Counted from the stretch's first letter, positions 17,616-26,804 are shown. The stretch is DNA of 64,000 bases from Sphingomonadales bacterium Ga0077559 (GCA_001464315.1 LNFK01000072.1:19067-83066), one strand, 5' to 3'. Notes: a model not told the origin generated them from the sequence alone. Numbers and translations are program-made.

Positions 17616-18895
17616 CGGGCCACCCCGATATCGCCGCTCGACATGCTGCTCGACGGTCTTGCACCGTGCTTGCCCAGTTCCATCCGGGCAATCGCGCGTG
17701 CGTGGACTTCATCTGGTCCATCGGCGAGACGCAGTGTCCGCTGATGCGCATACGCCGAAGCCAGACCATAATCGTCTGACACGCCGCCGCCGCCATGCGC
17801 CTGGATCGCATCATCGATGATTTTCAGCGCCATGTTTGGGGCCTGCACCTTGATCATCGCGATCTCGGCAGCCGCTCCCTTGTTGCCAACCTTGTCCATC
17901 ATGTCAGCTGCCTTCAGGCAAAGCAGGCGAGTCATTTCGATGTCGATGCGAGCACGCGCAATGCGCTCTTCCCACAGGCTGTGCTCGGCAATCGTCTTGC
18001 CGAAAGCCACGCGGGTCTGCAGCCGCTTACACATTTTTTCGAGCGCTTCTTCGGCTACGCCAATAGTGCGCATGCAGTGGTGGATCCGGCCAGGTCCAAG
18101 GCGCCCTTGTGCGATTTCGAAACCACGGCCTTCGCCTAGCAGCATGTTGGAAGCGGGAATTCGAACATCTTTCAGTTCGATTTCCATATGGCCGTGCGGT
18201 GCATCATCATAGCCGAACACCGGCAGATGGCGAAGGATGTTAACGCCCGGTGCGTCGAGTTCCATCAGCACCATCGATTGCTGCGCATGACGCTTGGCTT
18301 CGAAATCGGTCTTGCCCATGACAATCGCGATCTTGCAGCGCGGATCCCCTGCACCTGATGACCACCATTTGACGCCGTTAAGGACATATTCGTCACCTTC
18401 GCGACGGATCGAGGTTTCGATATTGGTTGCATCCGATGAAGCCACCGCTGGCTCGGTCATCAGGAAGGCCGAACGGATTTCGCCGTTCATGAGCGGGATC
18501 ATCCACTTTTGCTTCTGCTCGGCGGTGCCGTAACGCAGGAACACTTCCATATTGCCGGTATCGGGCGCGGAGCAGTTGTATACTTCCGAGGCCATTCCGA
18601 TGCGGCCCATTTCTTCGGCGCACAAAGCATATTCCATGTTGGTGAGGCCGGGGCCTTCGAAGCCGATGCTGTCGTCGACATGCTGACGACCCGAGCCCGG
18701 CGGCATGAACAGGTTCCACAGACCGGCCGCCTTGGCGCGCGACTTTTCTTCTTCGACGACCTGAAGCACTTTCCAGCGGCTGCCTTGAGCCTGCTCGGCA
18801 TAGTAATCCGCAACGCGAGGACGAAGGAAACGCTCATTATGGTCGCGGATCCGGTCCCGCCAATAGGTCTGCTTTTCCGTAAGATCGAAATCCAT
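17612..18895 (-). CDS. Acyl-CoA dehydrogenase, ACAD10/11-like
   Basis: This 427-aa flavoenzyme has the acyl-CoA dehydrogenase layout: the N-terminal helical part, the FAD strand domain ([12 protein letters not shown]) and a C-terminal helical bundle. The last part, [16 protein letters not shown] then [13 protein letters not shown], is the signature of the ACAD10/11 branch, whose members remove phosphate from 4-phosphoacyl-CoA rather than doing ordinary beta-oxidation. The matching kinase is two genes downstream. The gene starts 33 bp after the MFS transporter stop. Confidence 0.9.
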   Translation of the reverse strand: MDFDLTEKQTYWRDRIRDHNERFLRPRVADYYAEQAQGSRWKVLQVVEEEKSRAKAAGLWNLFMPPGSGRQHVDDSIGFEGPGLTNMEYALCAEEMGRIGMASEVYNCSAPDTGNMEVFLRYGTAEQKQKWMIPLMNGEIRSAFLMTEPAVASSDATNIETSIRREGDEYVLNGVKWWSSGAGDPRCKIAIVMGKTDFEAKRHAQQSMVLMELDAPGVNILRHLPVFGYDDAPHGHMEIELKDVRIPASNMLLGEGRGFEIAQGRLGPGRIHHCMRTIGVAEEALEKMCKRLQTRVAFGKTIAEHSLWEERIARARIDIEMTRLLCLKAADMMDKVGNKGAAAEIAMIKVQAPNMALKIIDDAIQAHGGGGVSDDYGLASAYAHQRTLRLADGPDEVHARAIARMELGKHGARPSSSMSSGDIGVAR

Positions 18896-18928
18896 GACTC
18901 GCTATCCTCTTCTAATTTAATTGCGCGC

Positions 18929-20344
18929 TTAACTGGCAGACTCTGCCGATGTGTTCAAGACGCGTAGTCGTTCATTGTGGCTTTCGCGCGAAATCGGGAA
19001 ATGGCGCAGGATCAGAAGACCGATGATACCGAGCGTCAGCATCGCCACCATATAATAGAGCGCCAGCCCGTCGAGCACCGCCACATCGACCTTGCCTGGC
19101 ACCGCCTCTTGCGGGAAATTGGCGAAGGTCAGGATCATGCCGGCGATAAATGTGCCGACGCCCACCGCGCACTTCTGCATGAAGAAATAGCCCGCGAAGA
19201 ACAGCCCTTCGGACCGGCGTCCGGTTTCCTGCTGCGACGCCTCTACGACATCCGCCATCATTGATGATGTCAGCATCATCATCCCTATCGCGGCGCTATT
19301 CGAGATCGTCACGAACGAGAACATGAACGGGACGGAAGGATTTTCCGGCGCGCCGGGCACCAGATCGAGTAGCCAACCAAGATACATCGCCGAATTGAAA
19401 ATCAGCGAAATGATGGCCAGCACAATCGTCGCCCTTTTCTTGCCCAGCCGTGCCGAAATTGGCGGCACGATGATGAAGGCGACGATGACCGTGGCGAACA
19501 ATATGAGCGCATAATAGAGCATCTGCATCCGCTCGAGTTGCCACAAGAAAGCCAGTTGATAATTGGTCAGTGCAAAAGTGATGCCCTGATTAATCAGCGC
19601 AAACAACGCAGCCGATACCAGCCACAGGAACGCGCGGTTTGAAAGCGTTGCCTTTACTTCGCGAAGCGCATGGCCCAGACCGACGCCGCGCGGCGCTGGC
19701 GGTGATTGTTTGGCTACCCATTTGTGTTGGCCGAGTGCCGAAACGAGCACCGCGCCAGTCATCATCAGCGCGCCCCATAAAGAATATGCGTCATAGCCTT
19801 CAGGATCGCTCACGCCCTTTTCGCCTGCAAAGAAAATGCCGTAAGCAAAGATCAGCATCAGCAATCCGCCAGCCCAGCCGAACAGGAACCGGTAACGCAT
19901 CAGCCGCGTTCGTTCGTCATAATCGGCCGTGAGTTCGGGCACGAGCGCGATCGACGGGACTTCGCACATCGACACCAAGGTGCGCGCCATAACTGCAGTA
20001 CAGAACAGCCACAGGATCGTCCCGGTCTGCCCCATTTCGGGTGGATGCCACAGCAGCATCCAGATGATGCCAAGCGGTATCGCGGCGGCATATAACCAGG
20101 GCAGGCGCCGACCCCATTTGCTTTGAGTCCGGTCTGACATTTCACCGATGATGGGGTCAGCAAACGCATCGAAAATTAGCGCGGCCATGATGACCGTGCC
20201 GACAATTCCGGCATCGATTCCAAGCACCTGATTATAAAAAATAAGAAGGAAAACCGAAAAGCCGTTGTCCTTGATACCGTAAGCGACCGAGCCAAGCCCG
20301 TGGATGACCTTTAACGATCGCGGCAATTGCGCAGCGGTGGTCAT
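18929..20344 (-). CDS. MFS transporter, GPH (sugar/cation symporter-like) family
   Basis: The 471-aa protein has about twelve hydrophobic helices. The early motif DAFADPIIGEMSDRTQSKWG is typical of glycoside-pentoside-hexuronide:cation symporters. In alphaproteobacterial catabolic clusters such proteins often carry hydrophobic acids or other non-sugar substrates. As the first gene of the minus-strand unit, it probably imports the compound broken down by the downstream enzymes. A sigma70-like promoter lies 68-95 bp upstream of its ATG. Confidence 0.88.
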   Translation of the reverse strand: MTTAAQLPRSLKVIHGLGSVAYGIKDNGFSVFLLIFYNQVLGIDAGIVGTVIMAALIFDAFADPIIGEMSDRTQSKWGRRLPWLYAAAIPLGIIWMLLWHPPEMGQTGTILWLFCTAVMARTLVSMCEVPSIALVPELTADYDERTRLMRYRFLFGWAGGLLMLIFAYGIFFAGEKGVSDPEGYDAYSLWGALMMTGAVLVSALGQHKWVAKQSPPAPRGVGLGHALREVKATLSNRAFLWLVSAALFALINQGITFALTNYQLAFLWQLERMQMLYYALILFATVIVAFIIVPPISARLGKKRATIVLAIISLIFNSAMYLGWLLDLVPGAPENPSVPFMFSFVTISNSAAIGMMMLTSSMMADVVEASQQETGRRSEGLFFAGYFFMQKCAVGVGTFIAGMILTFANFPQEAVPGKVDVAVLDGLALYYMVAMLTLGIIGLLILRHFPISRESHNERLRVLNTSAESAS

Positions 20345-20411
20345 ACTGTCCGCTCTAATGGCAGATTTACGGCGAATCGCATACGCGTCGGGCTCCTCGT
20401 TCCTTCCCCTA

Positions 20412-20439
20412 TGCTAGGGCTGCCGCCCTGCCTGTCAAT
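20412..20439 (-). promoter_or_regulatory. Candidate sigma70 promoter of the minus-strand catabolic unit
   Basis: On the minus strand TTGACA (20439-20434) is followed after 16 nt by TAGCAT (20417-20412), a full -35 match and a partial -10 match. This gives a leader of about 60 nt before the MFS start. It lies in the 198-bp region shared with the divergent acyl-CoA dehydrogenase unit. Sequence match only. Confidence 0.45.
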
Positions 20440-20542
20440 CGGCAGCGCTTTGACGTTACGGCATGCATTGCCCGCCGATAAGCGCTTGCGTTTCGCCGCG
20501 CGCCAGCCCAAAATTTAGCTAAGCAATTAACAGGAGAGCTTC

Positions 20543-21703
20543 ATGTCCGACCTTGAAATATTCCGTGCCGAAGCGCGTAGCTGGCTGGAAGAAAACTGCC
20601 CGCCCGAAATGCGAACGCCTGCAAAGGGCGACGAAGATGTCTGCTGGGGCGGGCGCGATTTCGAGTTCCAATCCGACGCCCAGAAGACCTGGATGGATCT
20701 CTGTGCAGCCAAAGGATACACCGTTCCCGATTGGCCGAAAGCGTATGGCGGTGCCGGTCTGTCTGCGGCGGAGACCAAAGTACTGCGTCAGGAAATGGCA
20801 AAGCTTGGTTGCCGCAGTCCGCTGAACAGTTTCGGCATATGGATGCTTGGACCTGCATTGCTCAAATTCGGCACCGAAGAGCAGAAGGTGCATTATCTAA
20901 ACCAGATCGCTCGCGGCGAAATCCGATGGTGCCAAGGATATTCGGAGCCAGGTTCGGGAAGCGACCTTGTTTCGATGCAGACCTTTGGCGAAGACAAAGG
21001 CGATCACTGGGTGGTCAATGGCCAGAAGATATGGACGAGCTATGCTGACAAGGCCGACTGGATTTTCTGCCTTGTCCGCACCGACAAAACCAACAAATAT
21101 CAAGGCATCAGCTTTCTGCTGTTCGACATGGAAACGCCCGGCGTTTCAACCAAGCCGATCAAGCTGATTTCGGGCAACTCGCCATTCTGCGAAACCTTTT
21201 TCGACAATGTCACTGTGCCAAAGAACCAGATTGTCGGCGAGCTGAATCGCGGCTGGGATGTCGCGAAATATCTGCTCGGCCATGAGCGCGAGATGATATC
21301 CGGCATGGGCGGCGATGGCGGCGTGACCTCGATCGGTGCGGCGATGAAGGCGGTGCTTTCGGAAGAACCAGTGCTTCGCGCTCAAATGGCGTTGTTCGAT
21401 GTCGAAAACCTGACCTTCCGCGCGCACGGTGAACGGTTCATGGACGAATGGAAAACGGGCAAGGCACATCCAGCCTATTCCAACCTGATGAAATATGTCG
21501 GGACCGAGTTGAACAAGAAGCGCAATGAACTCGTGATGTCGATTGGCGGTTCACAAGCGCTTGAGTGGGACAGCGACCGGTCGAATGGCGGGTCGAAGGC
21601 GCGCAATTGGCTGCGGACCAAAGCCAACTCGATCGAAGGTGGAACCAGCGAAGTCATGCTGAATGTCGTGTCTAAACGCATCCTCGAAATGCCGGGAGCT
21701 TAA
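20543..21703 (+). CDS. Acyl-CoA dehydrogenase family protein
   Basis: This 386-aa flavoenzyme shows the FAD/substrate motif SEPGSGSDLVSMQT (about residues 133-146) and the C-terminal region NSIEGGTSEVMLNVVSKRIL, typical of FadE-like enzymes acting on branched or cyclic acyl-CoA. AGGAG (20532-20536) precedes the ATG at 20543 by 6 nt. A second, shorter dehydrogenase follows after 3 bp. Paired genes like this often encode alpha2beta2 heterotetramers, as in bacterial steroid side-chain oxidation, so the two may form one enzyme. Substrate unknown. Confidence 0.9.
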   Translation: MSDLEIFRAEARSWLEENCPPEMRTPAKGDEDVCWGGRDFEFQSDAQKTWMDLCAAKGYTVPDWPKAYGGAGLSAAETKVLRQEMAKLGCRSPLNSFGIWMLGPALLKFGTEEQKVHYLNQIARGEIRWCQGYSEPGSGSDLVSMQTFGEDKGDHWVVNGQKIWTSYADKADWIFCLVRTDKTNKYQGISFLLFDMETPGVSTKPIKLISGNSPFCETFFDNVTVPKNQIVGELNRGWDVAKYLLGHEREMISGMGGDGGVTSIGAAMKAVLSEEPVLRAQMALFDVENLTFRAHGERFMDEWKTGKAHPAYSNLMKYVGTELNKKRNELVMSIGGSQALEWDSDRSNGGSKARNWLRTKANSIEGGTSEVMLNVVSKRILEMPGA

Positions 21704-21706
21704 CCG

Positions 21707-22843
21707 ATGGCGATGACATTGAATGACGATCAGTCGATGTTGCGCGATAGCGCGCGTGACTTCATGAAATCCGAAGCCCCGACCACCCATTTCCGCAAAT
21801 TTCGCGATATGGAGTGCAAGGACGGATTTTCGCATGATCTGTGGAAGCAGTTCGCAGAAATGGGTTTCACCGGAATCCTGATTCCCGAAGCCGAGGGCGG
21901 CATGGGGATGGGGCATATCGAGGCGGGCATCGTGCTTGAAGAGATTGGCCGCAACCTGTCGCCTTCGCCTTTTCTGACAACATCGGTCGCGGCGGTCGAA
22001 GCGTTGAAGCTTGCCGACAAGGCAATGCGCGATCGATGGTTTCCAGGCATCTTAAGTGGCGAAACCGTTATCGGCCTGGCGATAGACGAGGGCGTCAAGC
22101 ACCGGCCCGAAAAAATCGCGTGCAAGGCCGAACGAAGCGGCAATGGCTTCAAGCTGACGGGGCACAAGCAGTTCGTGGTTCAGGGCGCATCGTCGGATAT
22201 GCTGATCATCGTGGCGCGCACGGCGGGTGCCGCTGGCGAGACCGATGGGTTGACGCTGTTTGCGGTTGAAAAGGATGCAGCCGGAATGTCGATGGAGGCA
22301 GCACGGCTCGTCGATTCAGCAATGGCGGCTCATGTCACGCTTGACGGCGTTCAGGTCGATGCCGACGCCGTGATCGGCGAGGTCGATGGCGGCTGGAGCG
22401 TGCTGACGAAGTTGCTCGATGCAGGACGAGTCGGTGCCGCTGCCGAAATGGTCGGCGTTGGCACTGGTGCGATGGATATCACTTTCGACTATCTCAAAAC
22501 CCGCAAACAGTTTGACCGGGTCATCGGCGAGTTTCAGGCGCTTCAACACCGCGCTGCGCATCTCTATGGCGAAATGGAAGGCGCTCGTTCGATTGTATTG
22601 AAGGCGCAGTCTTTGCTCGACGAAGGTCATGCCAAGGCCGAGCTTTATGTCGCGGCGGCCAAAGCAAAAGCGGGCCTCGCCTGCAACCTGTCGGTGCGTG
22701 AAGGTGTGCAGATGCACGGCGGTATCGGCATGACCGACGAATATGACATCGGCCTGTATATGAAGCGCGACCGCAGCCTGAACGAGTTTTTCGGCGACGC
22801 CTATTTCCACGCCGACCGCGTCGCGACAATGCACGGATATTGA
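21707..22843 (+). CDS. Acyl-CoA dehydrogenase family protein (probable partner subunit)
   Basis: The 378-aa protein is a diverged acyl-CoA dehydrogenase: the N-terminal helices (LNDDQSMLRDSARDFM), a middle strand domain without the usual strong SEPGSGSD motif (it reads LAIDEGVKHRPEK), and the C-terminal bundle with YLKTRKQFDRVIGEFQALQH and VQMHGGIGMTDEYDIGLYMK. The weak FAD motif suits a subunit that relies on its neighbour, 3 bp upstream, in a heteromeric dehydrogenase. The next gene, an SDR, follows 13 bp later. Confidence 0.88.
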   Translation: MAMTLNDDQSMLRDSARDFMKSEAPTTHFRKFRDMECKDGFSHDLWKQFAEMGFTGILIPEAEGGMGMGHIEAGIVLEEIGRNLSPSPFLTTSVAAVEALKLADKAMRDRWFPGILSGETVIGLAIDEGVKHRPEKIACKAERSGNGFKLTGHKQFVVQGASSDMLIIVARTAGAAGETDGLTLFAVEKDAAGMSMEAARLVDSAMAAHVTLDGVQVDADAVIGEVDGGWSVLTKLLDAGRVGAAAEMVGVGTGAMDITFDYLKTRKQFDRVIGEFQALQHRAAHLYGEMEGARSIVLKAQSLLDEGHAKAELYVAAAKAKAGLACNLSVREGVQMHGGIGMTDEYDIGLYMKRDRSLNEFFGDAYFHADRVATMHGY

Positions 22844-22856
22844 GAGGATTACCCCA

Positions 22857-23651
22857 ATGGACCTGAATTCACTATTTAACCTTGATGGCCGCGTTGCCGT
22901 TGTCACCGGCGGATCGCGCGGAATTGGCAAGATGATCGTCGAGGGCTATCTCGCCGCCGGTGCGGCCCGCGTCTATATTAGCGCGCGCAAGGTTGACCAG
23001 ATCGAGGAAACCGTCGCCGAGCTGGGCGATCAAGTTATTGGCCTGCCATGCGACCTCTCAACTGTCGATGGGTGCGTGTCGCTAGCGGCGCAAATCGCAG
23101 ACCGTGAGGAGAAAGTTGATATATTGGTCAACAACGCCGGTGCCGCGTGGGGCGCAGACTTTGGCCAATTCCCCGAGGCCGGCTGGGACCGGGTGATGGA
23201 CCTCAACGTCAAATCGCTGTTCTTCCTCACGCAAGCGATGCACCCGCAGTTGAAAGCAGCCGCAAGCTTTGACCGTCCCGGCAAGGTCATCAACATCGCT
23301 TCGATTGACGGGATGAAAATCAACCCATGGCAGACGTATAGCTATCAGGCTTCGAAGGCCGCGGTCATCCATCTGACCCGGCGACTGGCAGCGGAGCTCG
23401 TCAAAGACAATATATTGGTAAGCGGTATTGCGCCGGGCGCATTCCAGTCGGACATGAACAAGGCAGCGCGCGACCATGCCGATGCAGTTGCCAAAAATAT
23501 CCCATTCCCGCGAATTGGAACGCCTGAAGACATGGCGGGACTCGCGATTTTCTTGGCTGCGCGGGCTGGTGATTATATCGTTGGAGAGACGATCGCGTGC
23601 GACGGTGGGATCGTTAATGCATCGCTTCCAGGTAACGGGATCGCGCCGTAA
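22857..23651 (+). CDS. SDR-family oxidoreductase (RhlG/FabG-like)
   Basis: This is a classical short-chain dehydrogenase of 264 aa with TGGSRGIGKM (about residues 17-26), NNAGAAWG (the NAG motif), catalytic Ser in NIASIDG and the active-site YQASKAA (about 162-168). SARKVDQ after strand 2 suggests NADP. GAGAGGATTACCCCA precedes the ATG. It is the third gene of the plus-strand catabolic unit and would act on the hydroxy or keto intermediate after the dehydrogenase and hydratase steps. A strong terminator hairpin lies 50 bp past the stop. Confidence 0.9.
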   Translation: MDLNSLFNLDGRVAVVTGGSRGIGKMIVEGYLAAGAARVYISARKVDQIEETVAELGDQVIGLPCDLSTVDGCVSLAAQIADREEKVDILVNNAGAAWGADFGQFPEAGWDRVMDLNVKSLFFLTQAMHPQLKAAASFDRPGKVINIASIDGMKINPWQTYSYQASKAAVIHLTRRLAAELVKDNILVSGIAPGAFQSDMNKAARDHADAVAKNIPFPRIGTPEDMAGLAIFLAARAGDYIVGETIACDGGIVNASLPGNGIAP

Positions 23652-23700
23652 GCATAATTTCCAAACTACATTCGAATGCAAAGCATGCATTCCGTCACGA

Positions 23701-23742
23701 AATTGGGCTAGTTGCAAAACGCGCAACTAGCCCAATTCTTTT
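23701..23742 (+). terminator. Intrinsic terminator of the acyl-CoA dehydrogenase/SDR unit
   Basis: A 15-bp perfect stem (AATTGGGCTAGTTGC / GCAACTAGCCCAATT) with a 7-nt loop is followed by CTTTTC. It lies about 50 bp after the SDR stop. Because the stem ends AATT on both sides, it could act in both directions. Confidence 0.8.
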
Positions 23743-23994
23743 CGCAATTGCAGCAAAACCACCGCGTGGCTATTTGGTGTGCAACGGCAAGAGATTGCCG
23801 AAACGCACTTTAACCGGCGGGCTCTCTCCTCCTCTCTCCCTCGCCCCCGGTTGAATCGAACGGCCTCCATGCACAGCGTGGGGGCCGTATTCGTAAGGGC
23901 TCCAGACTTGTTCTCCAACTTGTCCACCGCAAACCTATCTGCCTGTGGATAACTTTACATTTTTATGTTTGCGCGACTCGGTTTTCATGACAAA
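23743..23994. other. Intergenic stretch without a recognisable gene; one DnaA-box-like nonamer
   Basis: No convincing coding frame is seen. TGTGGATAA (23944-23952) matches the DnaA consensus in reverse, next to a short AT-rich stretch, and TTGTCCACC (23920-23928) is a weaker relative. Two sites alone do not make an origin. The segment probably holds the promoter of the structured RNA that follows. Confidence 0.4.
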
Positions 23995-24342
23995 TTTAAG
24001 TCATCGGGCAGGACCGCCACGATGCAAAGCTGGAACGGAAACGGGAAAGCGGAGCGGAATGGTTCTAATGTCAGGTCACCAAATCAGCAGGCAGACCGGT
24101 CGCAAGACAGGGAAATGTGGCAGAGGCGGTGGGTACAAAGACAACGAATATCATGTGCGGCGACACGCAAGTGGAGCAACGCCGGATAGGATACCCACAG
24201 TACCAAGGCGAACCAACATGGCCTTCGGGCCAAGTTGGGGAACCGGACGTCAGAGAGCGGAAAGAATGATCTTCGGGTCAAGGACTTCCAACATCAGACG
24301 CAGTGGCCGCTGGTAGCAATACCAGCGGCCATTTATCTTTTT
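23995..24342 (+). ncRNA. Candidate structured non-coding RNA with its own terminator
   Basis: About 350 nt show dense secondary structure and no plausible protein. Helices I can pair by eye: GTGGGTA/TACCCAC (24129-24135 with 24192-24198) enclosing CGGCG/CGCCG (24158-24162 with 24180-24184), which encloses CAC-GCAA-GTG (24164-24173). An 11-bp hairpin with one mismatch is capped by TTCG (24213-24238). TGATC-TTCG-GGTCA covers 24267-24280. A 12-bp stem with a GCAA loop (24304-24331) is followed by TTTATCTTTTT, a strong terminator that fixes the strand and the 3' end. The 5' end is not determined. It lacks RNase P, tmRNA and SRP signature motifs, so its class is unknown. Confidence 0.6.
24304..24342 (+). 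terminator. Intrinsic terminator at the end of the RNA candidate
   Basis: TGGCCGCTGGTA pairs perfectly with TACCAGCGGCCA around a GCAA tetraloop and is followed by TTTATCTTTTT. It is one of the strongest terminator-like structures in the window. Confidence 0.85.
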
Positions 24343-24378
24343 GGGCATTGCCATTACAGCAGCAATTACGTGTTTTTG

Positions 24379-24470
24379 GTCATCCCCGCGAAAGCGGGGA
24401 TCCAAGGTCTCATTCTGAAGCGTAAACCGCCAAGTTTGACCATGGACCCCCGGATCAAGTCGCGGGTGAC
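24379..24470. repeat. REP-like inverted repeat element (copy 1)
   Basis: The element starts GTCATCCCCGCGAAAGCGGG, a hairpin with a GAAA loop, and ends with CGGATCAAGTCGCGGGTGAC. Its two ends are inverted copies of each other (GTCATCCCCGC versus GCGGGTGAC). A related but diverged copy lies at 54573-54679. The form is that of dispersed short palindromic repeats common between genes in alphaproteobacteria. Confidence 0.7.
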
Positions 24471-24513
24471 AATTGAAGGTACGGATTTTATTTCACGCCG
24501 AGGCGTAAGGACC

Positions 24514-24544
24514 GAGGCGATTGGCTTTTCGCAATCAGCGCCTC
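24514..24544 (+). promoter_or_regulatory. Hairpin in the purL leader
   Basis: GAGGCG pairs with CGCCTC and ATTG with CAAT, leaving a 3-nt bulge (CAG) and an 8-nt loop, 58 nt before the purL start. No T-run follows, so it is not a terminator. A regulatory role is possible but unproved, and no known purine riboswitch pattern is recognised. Confidence 0.3.
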
Positions 24545-24602
24545 TGCGTGATCCAAATCAAACAGGCTGGATAAATCAGGGTGGTCTCGCTAAGGCCATC
24601 GC

Positions 24603-26801
24603 ATGTCCGAAATCACGCCCCAAATCGTCGCCGACCATGGTCTGAATGAAGAAGAATATGCGCGGATACTGACCGCTATGGGGCGTGAGCCCAATATGGT
24701 CGAACTTGGCATATTCTCGGTGATGTGGTCGGAGCATTGCAGCTACAAATCCTCGCGTATCCACCTGAAGAAATTGCCGACCGAGGCCCCTTGGGTGATT
24801 TGCGGCCCTGGCGAAAATGCAGGCGTTATCGACATCGGCGAAGGTCCGAACGGCACCAAGCTGGCCGCAATCTTCAAGATGGAATCGCACAACCACCCAA
24901 GCTACATCGAACCGTATCAAGGTGCGGCGACCGGCGTTGGCGGCATCTTGCGCGACGTGTTCACAATGGGCGCGCGGCCGGTTGCCAATATGAATGCGCT
25001 TCGGTTTGGGCGGCCAGATCATCCCAAGATGAAGCATCTGGTGCAAGGCGTGGTTGCCGGTATCGGCGGCTATGGCAATTGCGTCGGTGTGCCGACGGTG
25101 GGTGGCGAGACCAATTTCCACCCGGCGTATGACGGCAATATCCTCGTCAACGCAATGACTGTCGGCATCGCTGATCAGGACAGGATTTTCTATTCCGCCG
25201 CGACGGGTGTTGGCAATCCGATCGTCTACGTCGGCAGCAAGACTGGCCGCGACGGCATCCACGGTGCGACGATGGCGAGCGCCGACTTTGGCGCCGATAT
25301 AGAAGAAAAACGCCCGACCGTTCAGGTCGGCGATCCTTTCACCGAAAAGCTTCTGATCGAGGCGTGCCTCGAACTTATGGCGTCGGACGCTATTGTTGCG
25401 ATTCAGGATATGGGCGCGGCTGGACTGACCAGCTCAAGCGTCGAAATGGCGACCAACGGCAAGGCTGGCATAATTCTCAACATGGACATGGTGCCGTGCC
25501 GCGAGGAGGGCATGACGCCTTACGAGATGATGCTGTCCGAAAGCCAGGAACGCATGTTGATGGTTTTAAAGCCCGGGCGTGAGGAGTTTGCTAAGGCGAT
25601 TTTCGATAAATGGGAACTCGATTTCGCGGTGATCGGCGAAGTTACCGACACCGGGCATATGGTGTTGACGTGGAAGGGCGAAGTTGTTTGCGATATTCCC
25701 TTAGGACCGCTCGCTGAAGATGCGCCATTGTATGACCGGCCTGCCGCGTCGAAGGAAGAATATAAGGCCTGGGCCAAGGTTGCACCGCTTGGCGATATCC
25801 GCGGAAGCACCGACATCGGCGCGGATTTGCTGAAGCTTATGGCGTGCCCCGATCTCGCCTCACGCGCTTGGATCTGGCAGCAATATGATTCGCAGGTGGG
25901 CGGCGATACCGCGCAGCTTTCGGGTGGTGATGCAGCAGTGGTGCGAATTCACGGCACCAACCGTGCGCTGGCGATGAGCACCGACTGCACCCCGCGTTAT
26001 TGCTACGCCGACCCCTATGAAGGCGGCAAGCAGGCGGTGGCCGAAACATATCGTAACATCTGCGCCGTCGGGGCAAAGCCGCTGGCGATTACGAATTGCC
26101 TCAACTTTGCCAACCCGCAACGTCCCGAAATCATGGCGCAGATCGTCGGCTGCCTCGAAGGCATGGGCGACGCCTGTCGAGCGCTCGATTACCCGATCGT
26201 GTCAGGCAATGTGTCGCTCTACAATGAAAGCAAAGCCACGGGCGGCGACAGCGCGATCTTGCCGACTCCTGCTATCGGCGGCGTGGGTGTGCTCGAAGAC
26301 GTGAGCAAGATGGCGACGATTGGGTTCAAGGCGGAGGGGGATGCAATCTTCGTCATTGGCGACAACAACGGACATCTCGGTCAATCGCTTTGGCTGCGCG
26401 AGTTGCACGGACGTGAAGATGGTGATGCGCCGGTCGTCGATCTTGCCGCAGAAAAAGCCCATGCCGAATTCGTTCGAAAGTTGATTCATGAAGGCAAAGT
26501 CAACGCAGTGCATGATATCGCAGATGGCGGCCTGCTCGTTGCTTTGACAGAAATGGCGTTGGCGAGCGGCAAGGGCTGCTATCTTGAAGAAATCGGCGAC
26601 CACTTTACTGCCTTTGGCGAAGATCAGGCGCGCTATATTGTGACCAGCGCCGTTGCAGATACCATTCAAGCGGCAGGTTTGCGAATGACGCGGATTGGGA
26701 AGGTAAGCGGCATGTCGATAAAGGGTCCGGGCTTCGATGTTCCCCTCATCGCCCTCCGCGCCGCGCATGAGAGTTTCTTCAAAAACTGGATGGAAGCCTA
26801 A
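24603..26801 (+). CDS. purL: Phosphoribosylformylglycinamidine synthase subunit PurL
   Basis: PurL is the ATP-dependent synthetase subunit of FGAM synthase in de novo purine synthesis, working with PurQ and PurS, which are not in this window. At 732 aa it is the small type. The N-terminal active-site region [18 protein letters not shown] (about residues 42-59), [20 protein letters not shown] and the second half with [12 protein letters not shown] are all present. AAGG (24592-24595) lies 7 nt before the ATG. A DUF3052 gene follows after 3 bp. Confidence 0.96.
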   Translation: MSEITPQIVADHGLNEEEYARILTAMGREPNMVELGIFSVMWSEHCSYKSSRIHLKKLPTEAPWVICGPGENAGVIDIGEGPNGTKLAAIFKMESHNHPSYIEPYQGAATGVGGILRDVFTMGARPVANMNALRFGRPDHPKMKHLVQGVVAGIGGYGNCVGVPTVGGETNFHPAYDGNILVNAMTVGIADQDRIFYSAATGVGNPIVYVGSKTGRDGIHGATMASADFGADIEEKRPTVQVGDPFTEKLLIEACLELMASDAIVAIQDMGAAGLTSSSVEMATNGKAGIILNMDMVPCREEGMTPYEMMLSESQERMLMVLKPGREEFAKAIFDKWELDFAVIGEVTDTGHMVLTWKGEVVCDIPLGPLAEDAPLYDRPAASKEEYKAWAKVAPLGDIRGSTDIGADLLKLMACPDLASRAWIWQQYDSQVGGDTAQLSGGDAAVVRIHGTNRALAMSTDCTPRYCYADPYEGGKQAVAETYRNICAVGAKPLAITNCLNFANPQRPEIMAQIVGCLEGMGDACRALDYPIVSGNVSLYNESKATGGDSAILPTPAIGGVGVLEDVSKMATIGFKAEGDAIFVIGDNNGHLGQSLWLRELHGREDGDAPVVDLAAEKAHAEFVRKLIHEGKVNAVHDIADGGLLVALTEMALASGKGCYLEEIGDHFTAFGEDQARYIVTSAVADTIQAAGLRMTRIGKVSGMSIKGPGFDVPLIALRAAHESFFKNWMEA

Positions 26802-26804
26802 AAC

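Noticed and set aside
23920..23952. DnaA-box-like sites and an AT-rich stretch as a replication origin
   Set aside because: Only one good nonamer (TGTGGATAA) and one weak one are seen, without a cluster, an extended AT-rich unwinding region or the usual origin neighbours.
23965..24316. Open frames of 74 and 123 aa across the structured RNA
   Set aside because: Both lack family-like composition, carry Arg/Gln/Trp runs that mirror the helices and end within the terminator region, so they are chance frames in an RNA gene.
23995..24342. RNase P RNA, tmRNA or SRP RNA identity
   Set aside because: Searching by eye did not find the P4 GAAAGTCCGG motif, an alphaproteobacterial tag sequence or the SRP GGAAG symmetric loop.
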